NCBI GenBank assembly: GCA_947499975.1
Contig: CANMQE010000003.1
Span: 62,001-126,000 of the forward strand
DNA: 64,000 nt
Origin: an uncultured Sphingomonadaceae bacterium
GTDB lineage: Bacteria > Pseudomonadota > Alphaproteobacteria > Sphingomonadales > Sphingomonadaceae
Direction of reading: 5' to 3'
In this document: positions 44,341 to 52,768 of the stretch, one piece after another
Position numbering within the stretch: the stretch's first letter is position 1
Layout: each line of letters begins with the position of its first letter
Translations under genes and position numbers: made by a program
Notes under the pieces: generated by a model
Database searches by the model: none
The model's input: the letters and a program-made list of their open reading frames with translations, nothing else
Told to the model about the DNA's origin: nothing

Positions 44341-45107
44341 TCGCCGCCCTCGATATGGCCGGTGAAGGGAATTTCCTCGCGCCCGGTCACGTCATCGCCC
44401 GCCATCGGCAGATCGCTCAGCGATTCGCCTGTCACCGGATGGTCGAAACTGAACGGCGGGATATAGGCACCGGGGAAGGAGCGATAGACCTCGGTCGGCG
44501 GCTCGTCCGGCGGGAAGATCGCGCTCATCCCGCGCATCGGGATCGAGCCTTGTGGCCATGGCCGGTCATAATCGGTCTTGGCGGTAAGGTAGAAATGCAG
44601 CTTGCCGATCTTCCACACGCCATCTTCCTTGACGTAGTCGTTCTCGTAGATGCCCACCGCCCACTGGCCGTTGGCATTGGGCTCGGCCAGCATGATCGGC
44701 CCCTGCCAGCGGCCCGTCGCCGTGCGCCCGTCCTCTGCAACATAGATGATGTTCTGCAGCATCATGTGATTGTTGAGATAGCCGGGCGCGAGACCCTGCG
44801 GCCCCAGCAGATGCATCGCCCGCTCGATCCGGTCAGGCCCGATATAGACGCCGGCCTGCTCGTATTCGAACGCGCCCTCGTCTGTGAAAAGCGATGCGGC
44901 CTCGTCCCACAGGCCCTTGTCGAAATAATAGCCGAAGGTCGCGGTGAGGTTCTCGATCTCCGCCTGGTCCTCCAGCCGTTCCACCCGCTCGCGATACTCG
45001 GCCACGCGATCCTCCATCGTCTGGGCACTGGCGGGAAGCGACGCGGCCATCGGCGCAAACGCGGCGAGGACTATGGCGTGAAAGGCGATGGCCTTGCGCA
45101 TCCGCAT
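44337..45107 (-). CDS. Secreted SnoaL/NTF2-like protein (array copy 2)
   Basis: A 256-residue exported NTF2-like protein. The signal peptide ends LPASAQ near residue 29. The core has FGYYFD in place of the YGYFVD of its neighbours, so the presumed catalytic Tyr is Phe, while His in NNHMMLQ near 114 is kept. The C-terminal extension ends in a FDHPVTGE-type segment shared by the whole array. ATG at 45107 shares one base with the stop of the upstream gene and has AAGGAG seven bases before it. Altered active residues suggest a changed reaction or a structural role. Confidence 0.9.
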   Translation of the reverse strand: MRMRKAIAFHAIVLAAFAPMAASLPASAQTMEDRVAEYRERVERLEDQAEIENLTATFGYYFDKGLWDEAASLFTDEGAFEYEQAGVYIGPDRIERAMHLLGPQGLAPGYLNNHMMLQNIIYVAEDGRTATGRWQGPIMLAEPNANGQWAVGIYENDYVKEDGVWKIGKLHFYLTAKTDYDRPWPQGSIPMRGMSAIFPPDEPPTEVYRSFPGAYIPPFSFDHPVTGESLSDLPMAGDDVTGREEIPFTGHIEGGE

Positions 45108-45808
45108 CACAGATCTCCTTCTACCGCGCGCCCGGTGACCGGGTTGGGCGCCTGGAACGTGGGGATCTGCACTGCCGGGAATGGCTGATATTCCACCGTG
45201 GGCCCGCTGTCGGGCGGAAAGTCCATCGATGCCTGGCTGCGCGCCATCCCTTCACCGGCGTCGAGACGTGCCCACCCTTCCTCGAACGGGGCGACGAAAT
45301 TCACGAACAGGTGAAGCGACTGGATCTTCCATACCCCGTCTTCGCGGACATAGGTGTTCTCGTACACGCCGTCGCGCCACTCGGCGTGTTCCTTGTGCTG
45401 GCCCAGCATCCCCTGATCGCGCCAGCGGGCCGTCGCGCTTGCGGCATCTTCCGCCACCGATATGGCCGGCTGCAAGGTGATCCACTCGTTAAGCTGGCCG
45501 TAGATCAGGCCTTCCTGCCCGCCGTGCAGGCGGCGCAGATATTCCTCGATCCGGTCGCGGCCCACATATACCCCGTCCATGCCGACCTCGATCGTCCCGT
45601 TATCGGCGAACAGGTCGGCCGCCTCGCCCCATAGGCCGCGGTCGACATAGAAGCCGAACGCGCGCTGCAGCTTCTTGATCGCGCGTCCGCCCTCCAGCCG
45701 CTCGACACGCTGGGTAAGCTCGGCAATCTCCCGGTCGATCGCACTTTGCGCGAACGCGGGTTGCGGTAGAAGCGTCAGGAGCGGGGCGAGCAGGAGAAGT
45801 CGTTTCAT
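45107..45808 (-). CDS. Secreted SnoaL/NTF2-like protein (array copy 1, divergent active site)
   Basis: A 233-residue exported NTF2-like protein. The signal peptide ends QPAFAQ near residue 21 and is followed by a heptad helix (ELTQRVERLEGGRAIKKLQ). At the core the Tyr is Phe (FGFYVD) and the position of the conserved His holds Trp (NEWITLQ), so two of three presumed catalytic residues are missing. The ATG at 45808 overlaps the SMP-30-like stop as ATGA. It is the first of four tandem copies and may be a binding or partner subunit rather than an enzyme. Confidence 0.9.
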   Translation of the reverse strand: MKRLLLLAPLLTLLPQPAFAQSAIDREIAELTQRVERLEGGRAIKKLQRAFGFYVDRGLWGEAADLFADNGTIEVGMDGVYVGRDRIEEYLRRLHGGQEGLIYGQLNEWITLQPAISVAEDAASATARWRDQGMLGQHKEHAEWRDGVYENTYVREDGVWKIQSLHLFVNFVAPFEEGWARLDAGEGMARSQASMDFPPDSGPTVEYQPFPAVQIPTFQAPNPVTGRAVEGDL

Positions 45809-46806
45809 AATCCCTCCGGTAGGCTGAAGGCGCGGATGTAGAAGTCGCCGGGATCCTTTCCCTGCAAGGCCGGGTCGATGAGATAACCGATCTTGCCTTC
45901 GGTGGCGTAGCCGATGGATCCCACGCGGGTGACGCCGGGCGATGAATCAAGGCCGGTTGCAATGGGCGTGACTTCGGCCCGGTCGCCCTCCACCGTGATC
46001 AGCGCGACACGTCCGCCCGATCCCTCCGCCTGGAGGAAGCGGTTGCCGCCCACCGGTCGCAGGCCATCGGGGCCGCTGACCGGCTGCGAGAGAGCAAGAT
46101 CGGTGAGGCCTGCGTAACCGCCGCCGCTACTGCGGTTCACACGCTGAACGCGATTGGAGCGGACGTTGTTGATGTACATTGCGCCGTCAGCGGCAAACGC
46201 GATCCCGTCGACGCCCACCAGTTCCTGACCGCTCGCGAAGAGACTTAATGAGTCGGACCCCGGTGAAAGGCTGAATATCCGCCCGCCCGCCGTCTCGGTC
46301 GCGAACACGGTTCCGTCCGGGGCGACAGCGATGTCGTTGCAGGCCGCCGGGCCTGCGGGAAACGGGTAGCGCGCATCGAGTTCGCCGGTCGAGAGCGCAA
46401 AGGCGACGAGGCTGGAGCCGCCGCTCGGCCCGCCCGGCGCGAAGGAATTGGGGTTGGAGCAGGTCCACAGCCGCCCGTGCCGTTCGTCCGCCAGAACGCC
46501 GAACAGGGAGACTAGGCCGTTCTCCTCGTTGGCCTCCACCCATGGCACGGCAACGTCGCTCCCCAAGCTGGCACGGTAGATCGTACCGCTCATGCTGCCG
46601 ACGTAGATGTTTCCGGCAGCATCCGACGTCACGCTCTCCGGATAGACGCCGGCGCCTTCTATGCGAATGTCCTGCGGATCGCTGACGACAGTATGGGCCG
46701 GCGTCGTGGCGCAGGCGCTGGCGAGAAGGGCCAGCGTGGCCATTGCCCACCGACGGGTGCCAATCGGGGTTTCAGATGCGGTCTTGCGCAAAGCGCTCCT
46801 CTCCAT
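45805..46806 (-). CDS. SMP-30/gluconolactonase-like beta-propeller lipoprotein
   Basis: A 333-residue exported six-blade propeller. The N-terminus has a lipobox-like ASAC near residue 31 after a hydrophobic stretch. Repeated strands such as VTSDAAGNIYVGS, DIAVAPDGTVFATE and GIAFAADGAMYINN are typical of SMP-30/NHL lactonases, in which an Asn/Asp set binds calcium. It may hydrolyse a lactone formed by the PQQ dehydrogenase encoded downstream. ATG at 46806 is used although its ribosome site is weak; a TTG at 46791 preceded by GAGGAG is a good alternative. It is the first gene of the SnoaL-PQQ operon. Confidence 0.85.
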   Translation of the reverse strand: MERSALRKTASETPIGTRRWAMATLALLASACATTPAHTVVSDPQDIRIEGAGVYPESVTSDAAGNIYVGSMSGTIYRASLGSDVAVPWVEANEENGLVSLFGVLADERHGRLWTCSNPNSFAPGGPSGGSSLVAFALSTGELDARYPFPAGPAACNDIAVAPDGTVFATETAGGRIFSLSPGSDSLSLFASGQELVGVDGIAFAADGAMYINNVRSNRVQRVNRSSGGGYAGLTDLALSQPVSGPDGLRPVGGNRFLQAEGSGGRVALITVEGDRAEVTPIATGLDSSPGVTRVGSIGYATEGKIGYLIDPALQGKDPGDFYIRAFSLPEGL

Positions 46807-46813
46807 TTGCAGC

Positions 46814-46831
46814 CGACTTTCGCGACTTTCG
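46814..46831. repeat. Tandem 9-bp repeat upstream of SMP-30-like gene
   Basis: CGACTTTCG is repeated perfectly head-to-tail (46814-46822, 46823-46831), directly before the SMP-30-like start. It could be part of the leader or a regulator site. Confidence 0.4.
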
Positions 46832-46931
46832 GGAAGGATAAGGCACATGATCCTTTGAGCAAACACAAAGGCTGGCCCGATCTGGAATCGCGAATTGACC
46901 CAGCGGGTTGCCAGGCATCCGCGATAAGTCG

Positions 46932-47891
46932 TCAGCCAGCGCGCCATTCCCGCGGGGTTTGCGAAAAGCGCCGCTTGAACGCGCGAGTGAAATGGGCCGC
47001 GTCCTCGAACCCGTTGGCAAAGGCGATCTGCGCGATGGACTGGCCGCTGCGCGATTCATCGCGCAGGTCCAGCGCCGCCTGTTCAAGCCGCCTGGTCCAC
47101 AACTGGCTGGCGATGGAATGGCCAAAGGATTGCAGCATCAACTGGTCGAGACGGCGGCGGCTGATCCGCTGGTCGCGGGCGACCGTTTCTGCGGTCAGCC
47201 CGGCAACGGACAGATTGAGTTCGATGAAATCGAGCGCGCGGCGCACGCGCCAGTCGGGTGCGGCCTCCAGCTTCACGAAAGGTTCGGCCAGGCCCAGCAT
47301 CTGGATGATCGCATTGGTCATCGCGTTGCGCTGCGTATCGCTGAGCGTTCCTGCCACCGCACTGAAACGCAGCATCGTTTCCGCCAGTAACTGGGTGCCG
47401 GGATCATGGCTGGAAAACGTGGTGACGAAGAGCTTTTCCAGCGGGGGAAACCGGCTGAGCGCGGCAGCGCGCGGTATGCGCAGGAAATGGATCTTGCTGC
47501 ACCCCTCGCCGATCAGGCGGAAGCTGCGCGCCTCGTCGATCACGCAGGCATCGCCCTTGCCCAGCATCGCCGAACGGCCTCCCTGCCGTACGAGGATAGC
47601 GCCCTTGGCCTGAACCATCAGCGAGATATGGGATTTTGCTGCTGACAGATTGGGGGCGGTGTGGGTGACGTCTGCCGGGGCGGAATCGATTTCGAAGAAA
47701 TCACCGCTACCCATGCTCACCCTGCTGATCGAACCCGATGCAGGGGCTTTCCCGGAAAGTCTCACGGAAAGGCTGGGGAAGGAATTGCGCACCGCGCTCT
47801 TCCATTTGCTTGCGCGGTTTTTTCGCTCGACCTGATCGAGATCGACGAGAGACAGGAATGGACTCGTGGCGCCTTGTTCCAATTGCGACAA
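46932..47891 (-). CDS. AraC family transcriptional regulator
   Basis: A 319-residue regulator. The N-terminal two-thirds is an AraC_binding_2-type cupin sensor domain and the C-terminus has two helix-turn-helix motifs, including SIAQIAFANGFEDAAHFTRAFK near 285-306 ending TPREWRAG. TTG at 47891 has GGAGAGGA just upstream; a second TTG at 47882 is possible. It sits between the leftward SMP-30/SnoaL/PQQ operon and the rightward PQQ/Cys-domain operon. Three direct repeats in the divergent promoter suit AraC-type binding. It probably activates one or both operons when the substrate is present. Confidence 0.92.
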   Translation of the reverse strand: MSQLEQGATSPFLSLVDLDQVERKNRASKWKSAVRNSFPSLSVRLSGKAPASGSISRVSMGSGDFFEIDSAPADVTHTAPNLSAAKSHISLMVQAKGAILVRQGGRSAMLGKGDACVIDEARSFRLIGEGCSKIHFLRIPRAAALSRFPPLEKLFVTTFSSHDPGTQLLAETMLRFSAVAGTLSDTQRNAMTNAIIQMLGLAEPFVKLEAAPDWRVRRALDFIELNLSVAGLTAETVARDQRISRRRLDQLMLQSFGHSIASQLWTRRLEQAALDLRDESRSGQSIAQIAFANGFEDAAHFTRAFKRRFSQTPREWRAG

Positions 47892-47923
47892 TCCTCTCCA
47901 CCAAGTCGGTCAACGCCAACCTT

Positions 47924-47952
47924 GATATGTCAACGATATGTGATTGATATAA
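47924..47952 (+). promoter_or_regulatory. Three 11-bp-phased direct repeats, candidate AraC-type binding site
   Basis: GATATGT at 47924 and 47935 and GATATAA at 47946 recur exactly every 11 bases, on one face of the helix, between the divergent AraC gene and the PQQ dehydrogenase gene. AraC-family activators typically bind such phased direct repeats next to the -35 element. Confidence 0.6.
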
Positions 47953-47995
47953 GATTGGCAAGCTTGCGCCCCAGCGCACGCTTGGGAGGAGAGAG

Positions 47996-50197
47996 ATGAT
48001 GGTCCCCGGCAATTCGACGTGTACGCCCGTGCTTTCGCGCCTCTTGCGTGACAAGCGCAAGAGCAGGCCATTCCTAGCGGTGGCGGGCGCCGTGCTGTTC
48101 TCAAGCTGCGCAGCAACCTCCATGACATCGGGCGACGGTGCCGTGGAAACCGCCGGTGTCTCTGCCGAGGCTATGCGCAATCTGGATGCAGGTGCCAACG
48201 CCAGAAACTGGATGTCGTACGGGCGTGGCTGGGCGGAACAGCGGTTCAGCCCGCTGGCGCAGATCGACGAGCAGAGTGTCTCGCGCCTCGGCCTCGCATG
48301 GTATGACGACCTCGACACCTTGCGCGGCGTGCAGGCCACCCCGCTGGTGATCGACGGCGTCCTGTACAATGCATCTGTCTTCAACGTCGTTACCGCCTAT
48401 GACGCGGCGACGGGGCGGAAGTTGTGGACCTACGATCCGGAAGTCGATCCGCAATGGGCGCGCCTCGCCTGTTGTGGCCCCAGCACGCGCGGCATCTCCG
48501 CATGGGAAGGCAAGATATACATCGGTGCGCTGGACGGGCGGCTGATAGCCATCGACGCCAGGACTGGCGAGGAAATCTGGACCGCCAAGACCTTCGAGAA
48601 CACCGAACCCTATTCGATTACCGGCCCCCCGCGCGTATTCGACGGAAAGGTCGTGATCGGCCAAGGCGGAGCGGATTACGGCGTGCGCGGCTTCGTATCC
48701 GCCTACGACGCCGCGACGGGCGAGAAGCTGTGGAAGTTTTACATCGTGCCCGGCAATCCGGCGGATGGGCCCGATGGCGAGGCGTCGGACGAGGCAATGG
48801 AGATTGCCCTGCCCACCTGGAACGGAGAATGGTGGAAATACGGCGGCGGCGGCACTGCCTGGGATTCCATCGTCTACGACCCCGATCTCAACCTCGTCTA
48901 TATCGGCACCGGCAACGGCTCTCCCCATGTCGACACGATCCGCTCTCCCGGCGGCGGCGACAATCTGTTCCTGTGTTCCATCGTCGCGGTGGACGCGACC
49001 AGTGGCGAATACCGCTGGCATTACCAGATGGTGCCCGCCGAGAGCTGGGATTTCACCTGCACCCAGCCGATGATGCTGGCCGACCTCGAGATCGAGGGGC
49101 GCGAGCGGCAGGTCATCATGCAGGCCCCCAAGAACGGCTTTTTCTACGTGCTGGATCGCCGCACCGGCGAGTTCATCTCTGCCGAAAGCTACGTGCCGAA
49201 CACCTGGGCTTCGGCCATCGACCCCGAAACGGGTCGCCCGATCGAGGGTGAGAACGCGCGGCTGACCTACGAACCGCAATTGATGAACCCGAGCGCCCTG
49301 GGCTCTCATTCCTGGCACCCCATGGCCTTTAACCCGAACACTGGCCTCGTGTATTTTCCCGCACACGAACACTGGATGGTGATGGCGAAGATCCGGGAAG
49401 AGGATTTCGAATACGTCCAGTGGCGCAACAATTCAGGCTTCGATTATGTCGGCAATCCGGAACGGCGGCGTGAATTGCAGAGAATTGCGGATTCGCGGGA
49501 GGCAGGCTTCCTGCTCGCATGGGATCCGGTGCGGCAGGAGGAGGCCTTCCGCGTCGAACATATCGCGCCGGGCTCGGGCGGCGTATTGGCGACAGCGGGC
49601 AATCTGCTGTTCCAGGGCACGCCGGAAAAGGAATTCGCTGCCTATCGCGCCACCGACGGGGCGAAGCTGTGGTCCATGCCGACGCAGAACGTGCCGATCG
49701 CAGGGCCGGTCACCTACATGGTGGATGGCGTGCAATATATTGCGGTGAATGTCGGCTGGGGCGGACAGCCCTCCTCCATTCTCGCCTCGATTCCGGGGTG
49801 GAGCGCGAACATGGCGACCGCGCGGCTGATGGTCTTCCGGCTGGATGGCAACACGCAGTTACCCCCCATGCCGCCACCGACAGAACTGCCCCGTCCGCCC
49901 CGCCTGACCGCTGGAGAGGACGTGGTGCGACAGGGCGCGCAGCTTTTCGCCGATACATGCTCCAGCTGTCACGGCGACGACGCGCGCGGCGGCCTGAAGG
50001 ATCTGCGCTGGATGACTGCCGATACCCATACCGCATTCCTCGACATCGTGCTGCGCGGCACGCGAACCGACAAGGGCATGGCATCCTTCGCGGACATTCT
50101 GGACGAGGATCAGGCCAACGCCATCCACCAGTACCTGATCGCCCGCGCCAACGAAGACTGGGCCGACATGGCCCTGCAAGCTGCAACGGAGAACTGA
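47996..50197 (+). CDS. PQQ-dependent alcohol dehydrogenase with C-terminal cytochrome c domain (second copy)
   Basis: A 733-residue exported quinohaemoprotein, paralogous to 40589-42748. A long N-terminus holds a hydrophobic stretch and lipobox-like SSC near residue 38. The propeller carries the vicinal cysteine pair LACCGP near 159, the catalytic Asp in GGGDNLFLC near 321, and a C-terminal CSSCH haem site near 656. It should oxidise an alcohol in the periplasm. Two adjacent ATG codons (47996, 47999) follow GGGAGGAGAG. It is divergent from the AraC gene and is followed after 3 bases by the Cys-domain protein gene, which suggests joint function. Confidence 0.93.
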   Translation: MMVPGNSTCTPVLSRLLRDKRKSRPFLAVAGAVLFSSCAATSMTSGDGAVETAGVSAEAMRNLDAGANARNWMSYGRGWAEQRFSPLAQIDEQSVSRLGLAWYDDLDTLRGVQATPLVIDGVLYNASVFNVVTAYDAATGRKLWTYDPEVDPQWARLACCGPSTRGISAWEGKIYIGALDGRLIAIDARTGEEIWTAKTFENTEPYSITGPPRVFDGKVVIGQGGADYGVRGFVSAYDAATGEKLWKFYIVPGNPADGPDGEASDEAMEIALPTWNGEWWKYGGGGTAWDSIVYDPDLNLVYIGTGNGSPHVDTIRSPGGGDNLFLCSIVAVDATSGEYRWHYQMVPAESWDFTCTQPMMLADLEIEGRERQVIMQAPKNGFFYVLDRRTGEFISAESYVPNTWASAIDPETGRPIEGENARLTYEPQLMNPSALGSHSWHPMAFNPNTGLVYFPAHEHWMVMAKIREEDFEYVQWRNNSGFDYVGNPERRRELQRIADSREAGFLLAWDPVRQEEAFRVEHIAPGSGGVLATAGNLLFQGTPEKEFAAYRATDGAKLWSMPTQNVPIAGPVTYMVDGVQYIAVNVGWGGQPSSILASIPGWSANMATARLMVFRLDGNTQLPPMPPPTELPRPPRLTAGEDVVRQGAQLFADTCSSCHGDDARGGLKDLRWMTADTHTAFLDIVLRGTRTDKGMASFADILDEDQANAIHQYLIARANEDWADMALQAATEN

Positions 50198-50200
50198 TCC

Positions 50201-52000
50201 ATGCGAACCCTGCCCATCCTCCTCGCCGGAGCAGCCGCCCTCATCAGCCTTCCCGCCGCAGCGCAGGCCCCGGGCGAAGACAGCGCCGTCTATGAACTGG
50301 AATGCGACCGCGATTGCCTGATCGGCAAGCTCAACGAATATGTCGACGCGCTGCGCGTACGAACCCCGTCGCTGCTGCCGCTGGCCGACGATTACCTGTT
50401 CACGGAGAACAACACCCCGATCGACGTGGGCGAAGGGCTGTGGGGAACGATAGACCGGCTGGATGCAACCGGGTTGGAAGTAGCCGATACGCAAACGCAG
50501 AATGCAGCATGGTTCGGCGGCATGACGGAGAACGGCGCGCCCGGCATCTTCGCCGTGCGGATCCATGTAGACAAGGGCATGATCGACGAGATCGAGACCG
50601 TCGTCCTGCGCGAGCCCAACCTGCCGGCCCCTTTCGGCCAGACGATGGACATGCAGCATGATCCCGAATTCAACGAGATCCTCCCGCCCGAAGAACGCCG
50701 CCCCCGCCCACGCCTGCGCGCGATCGCCGATAGCTATTTCGACACGGTGGAGCTTAACGACGGGCAGGTTTTCGCCCCGTTCGACGAGGATTGCGGACGG
50801 CTGGAGAACGGTATCAGCACCACCACCAGCGCGCAGGAGGACGGGTCCGAATTCACGAGGGTGGACGGGTGCGAGGCGCAGTTCGAACTGGGCATCTTCC
50901 GCATCAACAAGCGCATTCGCGAGCGGCAATATCCGATTATCGACGTGGAGCGCGGCGTGGTGGTGGCAACCGGCTTCTTCGATCACGCCAATGAATTCGA
51001 CCGTTACCTGCTGACGGACGGCAGCGAGATGCGCACCGCGCTGAAATGGCCTAACTCGATTACCCTGCTGGAAGCGTTCCGCATCAGGGACGCGAAAATC
51101 AGCCGGATCGAGGCGGTGTTCACCTACGTGCCCTATTTCATGCACAATCCCTTCGCCGGCCCCGCCGCCGCTCCCCCCATCCCGCGATCCTCTCCGGAGG
51201 AATGTGACGAGGCGTGCCTTGCCGGTCTGACCGGGCAGGTGATGCAGGCCTATGCGACGCGCGGCCAGTGGCGCAACCTGCCCTGGGCCGAAGAGGTCGG
51301 CTACGAGGAAAACAGCGTTGGCATGCAGGTGAACGAGGGGATCTGGGGTTCGACCACCGGCATCGGCGAAGATGCGCTGGTGATTGCCGATGAGCAACTG
51401 GGCCGCGCATTGTGGCTCGGCCGGATCGAGGAGCACGGCCAGCCCGCCTGGGCCGGTGTCACGGTATCGGCTGACGGCGACCGGATCGGCCGGATCGAGG
51501 CCGTCATTCGCCGCGAGGAATACGGGGCTCCCTACGCCGCGCCCGAAACCGCACCTGTCTTCGCCACCCTTCCCGCTGCCGAGCGCACCGACAGGGCGCA
51601 GATGCTGCAAACGGTCGATCGCTTTTACGCGGTGATGAACGCACAGGACGGCACTGCTCCGCAGGCGCTGTCAGAAAACTGCGAATGGGTGCTCAATGGT
51701 CAACCGATCGGCCCCTGCGCCGCGCCGTTCACCTCCCGGCGACTGCAACCACTCGAACGCGTGCGCGATCGTGAATTGATTGCCGTTGACGAGGAGCGCG
51801 GACTGGTAGCCATGTCGACCTACGAGGATTTCCCCGCGACGCAGCAGCAATTCACCGATGCGGCGGGAAAGAGCTATGGCGACGCGCAGACCTATCCGCG
51901 CACGCTACAGGCGGTGGAACTGTTCGGTTTGCGAAACGGCGAGATCCAGCGGGTGGAGGCGATCACGTCGGAATTGCCATACGGCATGAAACCGCGCTGA
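50201..52000 (+). CDS. Secreted protein with tandem duplicated Cys-containing domain (DUF8021-like)
   Basis: A 599-residue exported protein of unknown function. After a signal peptide (ending PAAAQ, about residue 22) there are two copies of the same domain. Each starts with CDxxCL (Cys35/39 and Cys335/339), followed by a helix, then (T/E)EN and a GxxWG(T/S) element (about 69-82 and 369-384). The architecture resembles domains currently named DUF8021 in fungi and bacteria; that name is from memory and not verified. The close Cys pairs may form disulphides in the periplasm. It lies 3 bases after the PQQ dehydrogenase, so it may act on or carry its substrate or product. Confidence 0.85.
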   Translation: MRTLPILLAGAAALISLPAAAQAPGEDSAVYELECDRDCLIGKLNEYVDALRVRTPSLLPLADDYLFTENNTPIDVGEGLWGTIDRLDATGLEVADTQTQNAAWFGGMTENGAPGIFAVRIHVDKGMIDEIETVVLREPNLPAPFGQTMDMQHDPEFNEILPPEERRPRPRLRAIADSYFDTVELNDGQVFAPFDEDCGRLENGISTTTSAQEDGSEFTRVDGCEAQFELGIFRINKRIRERQYPIIDVERGVVVATGFFDHANEFDRYLLTDGSEMRTALKWPNSITLLEAFRIRDAKISRIEAVFTYVPYFMHNPFAGPAAAPPIPRSSPEECDEACLAGLTGQVMQAYATRGQWRNLPWAEEVGYEENSVGMQVNEGIWGSTTGIGEDALVIADEQLGRALWLGRIEEHGQPAWAGVTVSADGDRIGRIEAVIRREEYGAPYAAPETAPVFATLPAAERTDRAQMLQTVDRFYAVMNAQDGTAPQALSENCEWVLNGQPIGPCAAPFTSRRLQPLERVRDRELIAVDEERGLVAMSTYEDFPATQQQFTDAAGKSYGDAQTYPRTLQAVELFGLRNGEIQRVEAITSELPYGMKPR

Positions 52001-52009
52001 GGCGGTGCG

Positions 52010-52582
52010 TCAGTCGCTATCTCCCTCCCCCGCCTGCGGCACGCCAGCCGGGGCCTGTTCGGGCGGCGGCGCATTGCCGTCGCGATAGGGGATGACGCCG
52101 TGTGACTTGCGGGTGAGAATCTTCCACTCCCCGTTCTCCCGCACGAGTTCGTCCTCATATCGGCCTGCAAGCGCAATCACCGGTCGGTCTTCTTCCGAGG
52201 CGGTGAAGAACAGGTAGCGCGAGCGTGCCGTCGCCCGATCGCCCTCCGCGTCCACCACCATCGTGGTGTTGAGGTGGAAGTTCTCCTTGTTGACGTAGTC
52301 GACAGGGTAGGCGCCCATGTTCTCCTGCAGCATCGCCTCGATGGCAGCGGGCCCGGTATAGGTGCCGAAGCCGCCGCTCCACACGCCATCGCTGGCAAAC
52401 AGCGAAGCGTAGGAGGCGTAATCGCGGGCATCGAGAAACTCGCCGTATTCCACCAGGACTTCGCGAATTTCCTTCTCATCCTGCAGTTCCTGCACCTCGC
52501 GGGCCAGTTCGTCCGGGACGTCGCTCGCCGCGCAGGCAGACAGCATGAGGCCGATGGCGGCAATGGATAGGACATGGCGCAT
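52010..52582 (-). CDS. Secreted SnoaL/NTF2-like lipoprotein
   Basis: A 190-residue exported NTF2-fold protein with lipobox LSAC near residue 17. A helical segment ELAREVQELQDEKEIREV leads into the core YGEFLD (about 46-51), and His lies in NFHLN near 102, so Tyr-x4-Asp and His are all present. The C-terminus is Pro-rich. GGAGAG seven bases upstream supports the ATG at 52582. It is convergent with the double-domain protein gene (9 bases between stops) and divergent from the next Cys-domain gene, within the same functional cluster. Confidence 0.88.
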   Translation of the reverse strand: MRHVLSIAAIGLMLSACAASDVPDELAREVQELQDEKEIREVLVEYGEFLDARDYASYASLFASDGVWSGGFGTYTGPAAIEAMLQENMGAYPVDYVNKENFHLNTTMVVDAEGDRATARSRYLFFTASEEDRPVIALAGRYEDELVRENGEWKILTRKSHGVIPYRDGNAPPPEQAPAGVPQAGEGDSD

Positions 52583-52768
52583 GACATCTCTCCAATCGTG
52601 GTCGCCCGCGCTCGCAATCTCCATTTCCGGCGCGGTTGCCATGAACCTGACCCAGTCGCGCGGCCGCCGCCAGCCCGATTCCAACTGGGCATAGACACCG
52701 CTACCTTTCGGGCAATGACTTGGCGGCGCGACACTGCCAGCCTCGTGGCAGATATTGGGAGAGATCTG

